From an uncultured Roseobacter sp. (GTDB taxonomy: Bacteria > Pseudomonadota > Alphaproteobacteria > Rhodobacterales > Rhodobacteraceae): a DNA stretch of 64,000 nt. The notes beneath the pieces were generated by a model that had not been told where the DNA came from, did no database searches, and saw only the letters and a program-made list of their open reading frames with translations. Below are positions 27,005-34,515 of the stretch, in pieces (within the stretch, counting starts at the first letter, position 1; every line of letters begins with the position of its first letter). The translations under genes were made by a program, and so were the position numbers. The DNA is taken from contig NZ_CANMDB010000006.1 of the NCBI RefSeq assembly GCF_947496515.1, positions 124,001-188,000 of the forward strand, in the 5' to 3' direction.

Positions 27005-27358
27005 TCAGCCGATGTTGCCAAAGATCAGCCAGGCGGCGAGCGCGGCTTCGATCCCGCCGAAGACGGCGAGTTTACCCACCGGCGGCCTGTCAAAGATCAG
27101 CGACAGCACCCGGCCCGTGGCAGCCCCCGCGAAGGCAAAGCCGATCATCGCGTAGGCCAGCGGTGCATCGAGCCAGAGTGCCGCGAGACCGGCGGCCACG
27201 AACAGCCCGCCCACGGAAGCGCGCATTTCGCTCAGCCCCATGGTGGTATCGGTCGGTGCGAGATCCAGTGCAGCAGCAGTGTAGCGCGGCCGCAGAAACC
27301 CGAAGAGGCCGAAGCCGATGGTGAGCAGGCAAGCGATTATATTGAGGATATCTGTCAT
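27005..27358 (-). CDS. DUF4345-like small membrane protein
   Basis: A 117-residue protein with four hydrophobic helices (about residues 4-22, 47-66, 70-90, 98-114). The FLRPRYTAAALDLAP and GLSEMRASVGGLFVAAGLAAL segments are the pattern of the DUF4345 family of inner-membrane proteins. No function is established. The ATG at 27358 has only a weak ribosome binding site. It lies 43 bases downstream of the protease gene on the same strand and may share its transcript. Confidence 0.75.
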   Translation of the reverse strand: MTDILNIIACLLTIGFGLFGFLRPRYTAAALDLAPTDTTMGLSEMRASVGGLFVAAGLAALWLDAPLAYAMIGFAFAGAATGRVLSLIFDRPPVGKLAVFGGIEAALAAWLIFGNIG

Positions 27359-27400
27359 ATCCGGAAAGATAGGCTGCAGCCTGCGCCCGGCAATGGCGCT

Positions 27401-28135
27401 TTAGTCCAGCACGACAGGCTCCGGCCGCCCCATGCGGCAGAGATCGCAGATGCGCACGGCCTCGGTGATGCCCATCTCTGCCAAAGCGCGGAAACTGGGC
27501 AGGGTGTAGGGGTCGGCGGCGGCAAGATCGACCGTGTAGCCCATATCGCCGAAGGCCGCGAGCGACATCCGGCTGATGGGTCGGTTGAGACCCGACAGGA
27601 AGCCGGTGAGCAGTTCGTCACCGAAGATGAGCTCGCGCCAGTGGCCTTCACGGGTGCCCGGTCCGCCGGTATTGGCGATGGGCACAGCGCTGCCGGTACC
27701 TCCGAGGGCGCTGTACTCACGCTGGGCGCCAGTGCCGGTAAAGCGCGGATCGTTGGTGCCGCTGCCCGAGATCAGCCCCGCGCGGGCCCAGAGGGTGCCA
27801 AAACCCAGCACATGGGCCATCTCGTGCAGGACCACATCCTCAAAGCTGCCTTCGGCTTCCAACCGTTCGACGTCGGCGGTATCGAACTGCATGATGCCCG
27901 CGGCGGGAAGCTCGGCACCCGGGCGCAGGGCGGTGGGACCGGCCTGGCCCAGGACGCCGGCAGCGCCGTCGATGGGTTCAATCGCCACCTCGATCAGCAC
28001 GCCGGTCAGCTGCCGGCCGTCAAAGGCGACGGCGGCAAAGCTGGTGTCGATGAGCCTGTCCCAGCGGGCGGCGGCGCGGTCAAAGGCACCCCGACGGACC
28101 TCGGACAGCGGTGCGGTATAGTCGAGCGTGATCAT
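27401..28135 (-). CDS. leishmanolysin-like zinc metalloprotease
   Basis: A 244-residue metzincin. The zinc motif is HEMAHVLGFG (about residues 124-133). A more distant His in TREGHWRELIFGDELLTG serves as third ligand, as in leishmanolysin (M8) proteases. A Met-turn follows in ISRMSLAAFGDMGY. The catalytic domain looks complete, but no N-terminal signal peptide or C-terminal secretion repeats are seen. Its start overlaps the end of a lipoprotein gene by 4 bases (ATGA), so the two are coupled. Substrate and export route are unknown. Confidence 0.85.
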   Translation of the reverse strand: MITLDYTAPLSEVRRGAFDRAAARWDRLIDTSFAAVAFDGRQLTGVLIEVAIEPIDGAAGVLGQAGPTALRPGAELPAAGIMQFDTADVERLEAEGSFEDVVLHEMAHVLGFGTLWARAGLISGSGTNDPRFTGTGAQREYSALGGTGSAVPIANTGGPGTREGHWRELIFGDELLTGFLSGLNRPISRMSLAAFGDMGYTVDLAAADPYTLPSFRALAEMGITEAVRICDLCRMGRPEPVVLD

Positions 28136-28482
28136 GAAGCCGGGCGCTCCGGCACGGACAGGAGCACCCAGCGACCGGCGCGGTCGAGGACCTGCGCGCC
28201 CTGCTCGCTGCGGTCGGCGATCGCGCCGTTTTCATGGGCCGGGCAGGCAATGAGGGTCGCGCTGTCGTCCAGATAGGGGCGTGTCAGATCGTTTTCACCG
28301 ATCACCACGCAGACATCCCGGGGGCCGGGAAAGGGGCGCACGGCGATCAAGCCCGATTGCTCCGGCGGCGTGTAGACGGGGCGGGGCGTCGGTGCGCCCG
28401 GGGCAGGGCCGGAGGTGGGCACGGCGGTGCAGCCTGCAAGGAGTGCCGCGAGGAAGCTGGCGGTAAGCGTGGGTTTGATCAT
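28132..28482 (-). CDS. lipoprotein (possible protease partner or inhibitor)
   Basis: A 116-residue protein with a lipoprotein signal peptide: MIKPTLTASFLAALLAGC, lipobox LLAGC, acylated Cys18. A Pro/Thr-rich linker (~19-45) precedes a small domain with two Cys residues (DVCVVIG and LIACPAHENG) that may pair. The shape and the tail (GRWVLLSVPERP) recall small periplasmic inhibitor-type domains, which is speculation. It is translationally coupled to the metalloprotease, so an inhibitor or chaperone role is possible. Confidence 0.78.
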   Translation of the reverse strand: MIKPTLTASFLAALLAGCTAVPTSGPAPGAPTPRPVYTPPEQSGLIAVRPFPGPRDVCVVIGENDLTRPYLDDSATLIACPAHENGAIADRSEQGAQVLDRAGRWVLLSVPERPAS

Positions 28483-28653
28483 CGGTGCTGTCCTGTTTTC
28501 CGTTCCCTTGGGCAAAACTAGCCTGCTGCGGCCCTCATGGCGAGGCCACCTGGGCCGGGATCTGCGCAGCTTGCCGCCGATCTCTGAGCGGACCGCTTCC
28601 ACCGGACTACGTGCGATTTGCCGCGTGGCGCGCGTGAGGGCGGACCGTCGGTG

Positions 28654-28731
28654 CAGCGCCGCCCGGTCCCCGACGGGGCCGGGCAGCCGCCGACCCTCCT
28701 CGATGGAGGGGAGGGGGCTTGCCCCCTTCTG
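28654..28731 (+). repeat. dispersed hairpin repeat, copy A
   Basis: A ~75-base element with GCGCCGCCCGG, GCCGGGCAGC, then CCGACCCTCCTCGATGGAGG and a perfect GGGGGC-TT-GCCCCC hairpin. It ends just past the stop of the GntR gene. Two more copies lie at 38526-38600 (inverted) and 38623-38695. Confidence 0.75.
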
Positions 28732-28746
28732 CCGACGGGTCCCGGT

Positions 28747-29478
28747 TCAGGATCTGGGCTTGCGCGCCTCGAAGACGCGCTCGGCCAGGGCCTGTGTTTC
28801 GCGCTCCAGCGCCGTCAGGCCCTGGGCGGTGGCCGCGTCATCCTGGGCCTCCACCGCATCGGCGATCCTTGTGTGCAGGTCGATGATCCGGGCGCGGTCC
28901 CGGGCGGTGAAGGTGATCATGTTCATCAGCGGCTGCATGGCCTCCACCGCCCCTGCGAGCTGGTAGGACAGCACCGGGTTGCCCGCCCCATCGACCAGCG
29001 CGCGGTGAAAGGCCACGTCCGAGGCGCAGAAGGCCTCATCGGTGAGGCCCGGCTGGCCTTGCCTGTGGATCTCGGCGCGCATGGTGGCCAGGTGATCGGC
29101 GCTGCGCCGCGCGGCGGCGAGCGGCGCGCAGGCCCGTTCCAGCGCGTAACGCGCCTCGCAGGCGGTGCTGAAGCTGACCGCGTTCATGCTCAGCAGCAGC
29201 GTCGAAGTGGTGATCTGCTGGGGCTGGGCCGCCTCAAAGCTCAGCCGGTTGACAAAGGCGCCGCCCGTCGCGCCGCGTTGGGTGCGGATCAGCGATTGCG
29301 CCGCCAGCCGCTTGAGCGCTTCGCGCACCGTGGGGCGGGAGACGTCGAATTGCTCGGCCAGTTCCGCCTCCGAAGGCAGGCGTTCATCCACGATGAGCGT
29401 GCCTGCGATAATGGCGTCGCGGATCGCACCGGCGATCTGGGCGGAGAGGTCGGCGGGGTTCGAAGGGTCGATTTTCAT
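28747..29478 (-). CDS. GntR family regulator (FadR/FCD subfamily)
   Basis: A 243-residue regulator. The winged helix-turn-helix (~10-78) includes LPSEAELAEQFDVSRPTVREALKRL. The FCD ligand domain (~95-225) is all-helical with metal/ligand residues in the SDVAFHRALVDGAGNP segment. It is divergent from the DUF2182-to-acuI run, and two direct repeats (TGTCTTACATTT and TGTCTGGCATTT) sit in the gap. By position it is the likely regulator of that run, which would include DMSP demethylation. In other Roseobacters a GntR gene is also found next to dmdA. Ligand unknown. Confidence 0.9.
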   Translation of the reverse strand: MKIDPSNPADLSAQIAGAIRDAIIAGTLIVDERLPSEAELAEQFDVSRPTVREALKRLAAQSLIRTQRGATGGAFVNRLSFEAAQPQQITTSTLLLSMNAVSFSTACEARYALERACAPLAAARRSADHLATMRAEIHRQGQPGLTDEAFCASDVAFHRALVDGAGNPVLSYQLAGAVEAMQPLMNMITFTARDRARIIDLHTRIADAVEAQDDAATAQGLTALERETQALAERVFEARKPRS

Positions 29479-29479
29479 A

Positions 29480-29524
29480 TGTCTTACATTTAATGTTTGC
29501 CCGGGTCTCAATTGTCTGGCATTT
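29480..29524. promoter_or_regulatory. candidate GntR operator repeats
   Basis: TGTCTTACATTT (29480-29491) and TGTCTGGCATTT (29513-29524) match at 10 of 12 bases and start 33 bases apart, three helical turns. The second lies about 27 bases before the DUF2182 start and the first directly upstream of the GntR start, so binding could govern both directions. Confidence 0.5.
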
Positions 29525-29550
29525 GACGGGAGAGGACAAGGGACGATTCC

Positions 29551-30324
29551 GTGCACGCCACCCTGCGCACCACTCTCTGGCTGGGTTTTTTCGCCGCCAT
29601 TCTGGGGGCGTGGTGGGTGATGTACGCCATGAGCGTGCAGATGGATCTGGATCTGCTGGGCCGTCCCGGCGAGATGGGCGCACGGATGGCGGCGATGGAT
29701 CCCCGCATGCCGATGTATATGCCCATGGCGCATTTCGGGCCACTCTTCTGGATGTGGGCCATCATGATGGCGGCGATGATGTTGCCGACGCTGGTGCCGA
29801 CGCTGCGCACCTACGAGGATCTGATGGTCAGCGCCGATGGCACGCGGGCGGGATGGCTTGGCGTGCTGTTGGGCTATTTCATGGTCTGGGTGCTCTTTGC
29901 CGCGGTGATCACCGGCGCGCAGCTGGCGCTGCTTTTCGGCGGTGTGGTGGATATGCTGGGGATCGCGCGCTCACCTTGGGTCGCGGGCGGGCTCTTGCTG
30001 GTGGTGGGTGCGTTTCAGTTCACCCGCGCCAAGGAGATCTGTCACGGGGTCTGTCATGCGCCGGGCCTCTATTTTCTGGGCCACTGGCGGAGGGGTTTTG
30101 CCGGCGGGCTGCGCATGGGGCTGGGGCTGGGGGCGTTTTGCGTCGGCTGTTGCTGGGGGTTCATGTCGCTGGGGTTCGTGGGCGGTGTCATGAACCTCGC
30201 CTGGATGGGTCTGGCGACGCTCTTCATGGTGATCGAAAAGCTGCCTCAGCTGGGGCATTATGTGACAAAACCGATGGGCGTGCTGCTGGTGGCGGCGGGG
30301 CTTGTCGTGATGGTGGGAGGATAG
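29551..30324 (+). CDS. DUF2182 integral membrane protein
   Basis: A 257-residue membrane protein with about seven helices. The Met/His-rich MAAMDPRMPMYMPMAHFGP, the MMAAMMLPTLVPTLRTYE segment and the Cys/His cluster EICHGVCHAPG followed by GAFCVGCCWGFM are typical of DUF2182, described as predicted metal-binding. Start is GTG at 29551 with an AAGGGACGA ribosome binding site. It pairs with the DUF1326 gene 3 bases downstream, a recurring partnership; both have clustered cysteines, suggesting metal or thiol chemistry at the membrane. First gene of the run leading to dmdA-acuI. Confidence 0.88.
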   Translation: MHATLRTTLWLGFFAAILGAWWVMYAMSVQMDLDLLGRPGEMGARMAAMDPRMPMYMPMAHFGPLFWMWAIMMAAMMLPTLVPTLRTYEDLMVSADGTRAGWLGVLLGYFMVWVLFAAVITGAQLALLFGGVVDMLGIARSPWVAGGLLLVVGAFQFTRAKEICHGVCHAPGLYFLGHWRRGFAGGLRMGLGLGAFCVGCCWGFMSLGFVGGVMNLAWMGLATLFMVIEKLPQLGHYVTKPMGVLLVAAGLVVMVGG

Positions 30325-30327
30325 GAT

Positions 30328-31035
30328 ATGGCCAAGAACAGAAAACCGGACGCGGACCGTTTGCCGATTTCGCAGCGGATCGACCAGAGGATGCCCAACC
30401 CCAAGCGGCGCGAGGCGAGCCCGACGGAATGGGCCATCAAGGGGGAGCTGTTTCTCAACTGCTCCTGCACGGTGTTCTGTCCGTGCGTGGTGAGCCTGGG
30501 GGCGCATCCGCCCACCGAAGGGCATTGCCATGCCTGGATGGCGATCGCCATCGACGAAGGGCACTACGAAGGCGAGGATCTGGGCGGTCTCAACATCGGG
30601 CTGCTGGTCGATATTCCCGGGCGCATGGGAGAGGGCAACTGGAAGGTCGCGGCCTACGTGGACGAGCGTGCGACCGGCAAGGCCTATAACGGGATCCTGC
30701 AGATCTTCTCGGGCGCGGCTGGCGGGACAACGGGGCTGTTCACCATGCTGGTGTCCGAGATCATCGGAGCGGAACGCGCGCCGGTGGAGATCGTGCGCGA
30801 GGGCAACCGCCGCTCCATCATGATCGGGCGCAAGATCCAGGGCGAGATCGAGATGGTGGCGGGCAAGGATCCCGAGCATCCCGTGATGGTGAGCAATTCC
30901 AAATACTGGATGGGGCCGGACATCATCGCGGCCACGGGGCTGAAGAGCCGGGTACGCGATTACGGTCGGGTGTGGGATTTCAGCGGCAAGTCAGCCGAGA
31001 TCTGCCCCATCGACTGGAAAGGCCCCAAGCCGTGA
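30328..31035 (+). CDS. DUF1326 domain protein
   Basis: A 235-residue soluble protein. The signature NCSCTVFCPC (about residues 44-53) with three closely spaced Cys is the mark of DUF1326. A His-rich stretch EGHCHAW follows. The first ~35 residues are a basic extension. It follows the DUF2182 gene by 3 bases and overlaps the DinB-like gene by 4 (GTGA). The pairing of DUF1326 and DUF2182 is common, but the function is not known; metal binding is inferred from the cysteines. Confidence 0.88.
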   Translation: MAKNRKPDADRLPISQRIDQRMPNPKRREASPTEWAIKGELFLNCSCTVFCPCVVSLGAHPPTEGHCHAWMAIAIDEGHYEGEDLGGLNIGLLVDIPGRMGEGNWKVAAYVDERATGKAYNGILQIFSGAAGGTTGLFTMLVSEIIGAERAPVEIVREGNRRSIMIGRKIQGEIEMVAGKDPEHPVMVSNSKYWMGPDIIAATGLKSRVRDYGRVWDFSGKSAEICPIDWKGPKP

Positions 31036-31535
31036 TCGCGCCGGATTACGTGCGGATGATGGCGCGCTACAACGCCTGGCAGAACGACTGGCTGTTCGCG
31101 GCGGTGGCAGGGCTGGAGCCCGCGGCGCGCGAGGTGGACCGCGGCTTGTTCTGGGGGTCGGTGCGGGGCACGCTCAGCCATCTGATGTGGGGCGATGCGA
31201 TGTGGATGTCGCGGTTTGACGGAGGCGCTGGACCGTCGTCGCCGCTGACCGAGACCGGCAGCGCCTATGACTGGGCGGCGCTCTGTGCCCAGCGCCCGGT
31301 GCTGGATGCCCGGATCACCGCCTGGGCGGCGACGCTGGCGCAGGACACCTTGGAAGGCGAGCTGAGCTGGTGGTCGGGGGCCGCGGGGCGCGAGATGTCG
31401 AAGCCCTATACGCTCTGCGTGGTGCATTTTTTCAACCATCAGACCCACCACCGCGGTCAGGTGCACGCTGCGCTGACGGCGCTGGGTGTGACGACCGACG
31501 ATACCGATATCCCCTTTATGCCGGAGGCTGCCTGA
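31032..31535 (+). CDS. DinB-family four-helix protein
   Basis: A 167-residue DinB/YfiT-like protein. The metal triad of the fold is visible as His in GTLSHLMWGD and His residues in FFNHQTHHRGQ near the C-terminus. The family includes thiol-dependent S-transferases and damage-induced proteins. GTG start at 31032 overlaps the DUF1326 stop. Its own stop is one base before the dmdA start, so it belongs to that operon. A bacillithiol- or mycothiol-type role is unlikely in this group, so a glutathione-related role is a guess. Confidence 0.85.
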   Translation: MIAPDYVRMMARYNAWQNDWLFAAVAGLEPAAREVDRGLFWGSVRGTLSHLMWGDAMWMSRFDGGAGPSSPLTETGSAYDWAALCAQRPVLDARITAWAATLAQDTLEGELSWWSGAAGREMSKPYTLCVVHFFNHQTHHRGQVHAALTALGVTTDDTDIPFMPEAA

Positions 31536-31536
31536 G

Positions 31537-32640
31537 ATGGCGCTGATTTCACCGTCGCGTCGGCTGCGTCGCACGCCGTTCTCCGAGGGGGTCGAGGCCG
31601 CGGGCGTCAAGGCCTATACGGTCTACAACCGGATGCTGCTGCCCACGGTCTTTGAGAGCGTGGAGGCCGATTACCATCATCTCAAGCGCCATGTTCAGGT
31701 CTGGGATGTGGCCGCCGAGCGACAGGTGGAGCTGCGCGGGCCGGATGCGGCAAAGCTCATGCAGATGCTGACCCCGCGGGATTTGCGCGGCATGTTGCCG
31801 GGGCGGTGTTTCTACATTCCCATCGTGGATGAGACCGGCGGCATGCTGAACGATCCCGTGGCCGTGAAGCTGGCGGAGGACCGCTGGTGGATCTCCATCG
31901 CGGATTCGGATCTGCTGCTCTGGGTCAAGGGGATTGCCAATGGCTGGCGGCTGGATGTGCTGATCGACGAGCCCGATGTGAGCCCGCTAGCGGTGCAGGG
32001 GCCGAAAGCTGAGGATCTGGTGGCGCGTGTCTTTGGCGAGAGCGTGCGCGATGTGCGGTTTTTCCGCTTTGGCATGTTCGAGTTCGAAGGGCGTGAGTTG
32101 GCGGTGGCGCGGTCGGGCTATTCCAAGCAGGGCGGGTTCGAGATCTACGTGGCGGGCAGCGATATCGCGATGCCGCTGTGGCACGCGCTCTTTGCCGCGG
32201 GGGCCGATCTGGAGGTGCGCGCGGGCTGTCCCAACGGGATCGAGCGGATCGAGGGGGGTCTTCTGAGCTACGGCAATGACATGACCGATGACAACACGCC
32301 CCATGAATGTGGTCTGGGGCGGTTTTGTGATACGCAGACGGCGATCGGCTGTATCGGGCGGGACGCGCTTTTGCGGGTGGCCAAGGAGGGGCCGGTGCAG
32401 CAGGTGCAGGCCATCGCCATCGAGGGCGATCCGGTGCCGCCGTGCGACCGGGCCTGGCCGCTTTATGGTGGCGGGCGGCGCGTGGGGCAGGTGACCTCTG
32501 CTGCCTGGAGCCCGGACTTTCAGACCAATGTGGCCATCGGTATGGTGCGGATGACCCATTGGGACAGCGGTACGGTACTGGACGTGGACGCGCCCGACGG
32601 GATGCGGCGGGGGGTCGTGCAGCCGGGGTTCTGGGCGTAG
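31537..32640 (+). CDS. dmdA: dimethylsulfoniopropionate demethylase
   Basis: A 367-residue GcvT/aminomethyltransferase-fold enzyme. It moves a methyl group from DMSP to tetrahydrofolate, giving methylmercaptopropionate, the first step of DMSP demethylation. The N-terminal PSRRLRRTPFSEGVEAAGVK and YNRMLLPTVFESVEADYHHL and the VQVWDVAAERQVELRGPDAA segment are the DmdA pattern rather than glycine cleavage T protein. The downstream acrylyl-CoA reductase gene acuI is the classic Roseobacter partner. One base separates it from the DinB gene, so it is co-transcribed with DUF2182 and DUF1326. A dmdA paralogue of other function is the alternative. Confidence 0.88.
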   Translation: MALISPSRRLRRTPFSEGVEAAGVKAYTVYNRMLLPTVFESVEADYHHLKRHVQVWDVAAERQVELRGPDAAKLMQMLTPRDLRGMLPGRCFYIPIVDETGGMLNDPVAVKLAEDRWWISIADSDLLLWVKGIANGWRLDVLIDEPDVSPLAVQGPKAEDLVARVFGESVRDVRFFRFGMFEFEGRELAVARSGYSKQGGFEIYVAGSDIAMPLWHALFAAGADLEVRAGCPNGIERIEGGLLSYGNDMTDDNTPHECGLGRFCDTQTAIGCIGRDALLRVAKEGPVQQVQAIAIEGDPVPPCDRAWPLYGGGRRVGQVTSAAWSPDFQTNVAIGMVRMTHWDSGTVLDVDAPDGMRRGVVQPGFWA

Positions 32641-32722
32641 GGTACGGCAGGCCACCCGGCCCTCCGGGGGGAGTTTTTTCGGCAAGATGACAGGGGAGCG
32701 GATCCCCGGAATGGAGAGCGAT

Positions 32723-33709
32723 ATGTTCAAGGCACTTGTGGTGAGCAAGGATGAGGAAAGCGGCAAGACCTCCGCTGCGGTGGAGGAGATGGACGTGGAC
32801 CGCTTGCCCGAGGGAGAGGTGACGGTGGCGGTGGAGTATTCCACCGTGAACTACAAGGACGGGTTGTGCATCGGACCGGGGGGCGGGCTGGTGCGCAACT
32901 ATCCGCATGTGCCGGGGATTGATTTTGCGGGGACCGTCGAGGCCTCGGAGGATGCGCGCTATGCGCCGGGGGATAAGGTGGTTCTGACCGGCTGGCGTGT
33001 GGGCGAGGCGCATTGGGGCGGCTACGCTCAGCGGGCGCGGGTGAAGGCCGACTGGCTGGTGCCGCTGCCCGAGGGTCTGGATACGCGGGCCGCGATGGCG
33101 GTGGGCACGGCGGGGTTCACGGCCATGCTTGCGGTGATGGCGCTGGAGGATCATGGCATCAAGGACGGGCCGGTGTTGGTCACGGGCGCTGCGGGGGGCG
33201 TGGGTTCGGTTGCGGTGGCGCTGCTGGCGGCTTTGGGTCATGAGGTGGCGGCGGTGACCGGGCGGCCCGAGACATCCGACTATCTGACGGGTCTGGGTGC
33301 TGCGCGGATCGTGGCGCGCGAGGAGTTGGCGGAGACCGTCAAGCGGCCTTTGGAGGCGGAGACCTGGAGCGGTTGTGTCGATGCGGTGGGCGGCGCGATG
33401 CTGGCGCGGGTGTTGGGACAGATGAAGTACGGTGCGTCCGTTGCCGCCGTGGGATTGGCCGGTGGGGCGGGTTTGCCTGCGACGGTCATTCCGTTTTTGC
33501 TGCGCGGGGTGAACCTGTTGGGCATCGATTCGGTGATGCAGCCTTATGACAACCGCCTGCGCGCCTGGGAGCGGATCGCGGGCGATCTGCCCATGGAGAA
33601 GCTCGACGCGATGGTGCAGATGGCGGCACTGGCGGATCTGCCGCAGCTGGGGGCGGATATCCTCAAAGGTCAGGTCAAGGGCCGGGTCGTGGTGGATGTG
33701 AACGCCTGA
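32723..33709 (+). CDS. acuI: acrylyl-CoA reductase (NADPH)
   Basis: A 328-residue medium-chain reductase of the YhdH/AcuI type that reduces acryloyl-CoA to propionyl-CoA and detoxifies acrylate from DMSP breakdown. MFKALVV at the start, STVNYKDGLCI, and the nucleotide-binding TGAAGGVGSVAVALLAALG are diagnostic; no zinc ligands are present. The ATG at 32723 follows a GGAGAG ribosome binding site. It lies 82 bases after dmdA in the same direction. Confidence 0.93.
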   Translation: MFKALVVSKDEESGKTSAAVEEMDVDRLPEGEVTVAVEYSTVNYKDGLCIGPGGGLVRNYPHVPGIDFAGTVEASEDARYAPGDKVVLTGWRVGEAHWGGYAQRARVKADWLVPLPEGLDTRAAMAVGTAGFTAMLAVMALEDHGIKDGPVLVTGAAGGVGSVAVALLAALGHEVAAVTGRPETSDYLTGLGAARIVAREELAETVKRPLEAETWSGCVDAVGGAMLARVLGQMKYGASVAAVGLAGGAGLPATVIPFLLRGVNLLGIDSVMQPYDNRLRAWERIAGDLPMEKLDAMVQMAALADLPQLGADILKGQVKGRVVVDVNA

Positions 33710-33727
33710 GGGGGGGACACCCTCAGG
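33705..33727. terminator. bidirectional stem-loop between acuI and lysE-type gene
   Basis: CCTGAGGG (33705-33712) and CCCTCAGG (33720-33727) form an 8-bp stem with a 7-base loop. The stem covers both convergent stop codons. No T-tract follows, so it may be a factor-dependent or mRNA-protecting end. Confidence 0.5.
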
Positions 33728-34340
33728 GCAGGGCGCGGACGCCTTTGACGATCATCGCGAGCCCGACGCCGCCGAGGCCGAAGGCGCTCAGCCGGTCGGG
33801 ACGCAGCCAGCGACCCGTACTGCGGCGCACGGCGTGCAGGGTCAGGAGCGCGTAGGCGAGGATCGAGGCTGCATCGAGCGCGATGAAGATCGCGCCGAGG
33901 ACCAGGCTTTGCACCAGCATGCTGTGATCGGGTGAGATAAAGGCCGGAAAGAGCGCCATGAAAAAGACGATGGCCTTTGGGTTGGTGACGCAGGCGAAAA
34001 ACCCCGCCCAGAAGGTGAGCCGGTTTGCGGGCGGCGTCGCGGGCGCGTCGGTGCGGGGGGCGGCTCTGAGCGCTTGCCAGGCGAGGTAGAGCAGGAAGAG
34101 CCCGCCGAGGATCTGCAGCAGTGGCAGTACCTGCGCCGAGAGGGCGACCAGGGCCGTGAGGCTGCTGACGGCCACGATGATATGCACCGCAGAGCCCAGC
34201 GCGTCGCCCGCCACCGCGATGACGGCGGCGCGGGGTCCGTGTTTCAGCGCCTGTGCCGTGGCGAAGGCCACCGACGGGCCCGGGGTGGCCACAAAGAGCA
34301 GCGTTGTGCCCAGAAAGGCGATGAGCAGGGGGAGATCCAT
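33723..34340 (-). CDS. LysE/RhtB family amino-acid exporter
   Basis: A 205-residue inner-membrane exporter with five to six helices. The N-terminal FLGTTLLFVATPGPSVAFATAQAL and the GLFLLYLAWQALRAAP and FFACVTNPKAIVFFMALFPAF segments are the LysE/RhtB signatures. Substrate not predictable (homoserine, threonine or others). Divergent from the aminotransferase gene. Confidence 0.92.
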   Translation of the reverse strand: MDLPLLIAFLGTTLLFVATPGPSVAFATAQALKHGPRAAVIAVAGDALGSAVHIIVAVSSLTALVALSAQVLPLLQILGGLFLLYLAWQALRAAPRTDAPATPPANRLTFWAGFFACVTNPKAIVFFMALFPAFISPDHSMLVQSLVLGAIFIALDAASILAYALLTLHAVRRSTGRWLRPDRLSAFGLGGVGLAMIVKGVRALP

Positions 34341-34515
34341 GGGGTGCCTCGGGTGTTTCGTAGTCTGTTCTACGGGAGGGACGCTGCGCCGTCACGGGGG
34401 TATCTCTTGTCGCCGCGTTTGATCCGATTGCGAGGGCGTGGTTCGGCCCCTTTGGGCGCTTGCGGTTCGGGCGCTTTTCCCGTTGACTGACGCCATGCAC
34501 AGGCAAGGGTCCTTC

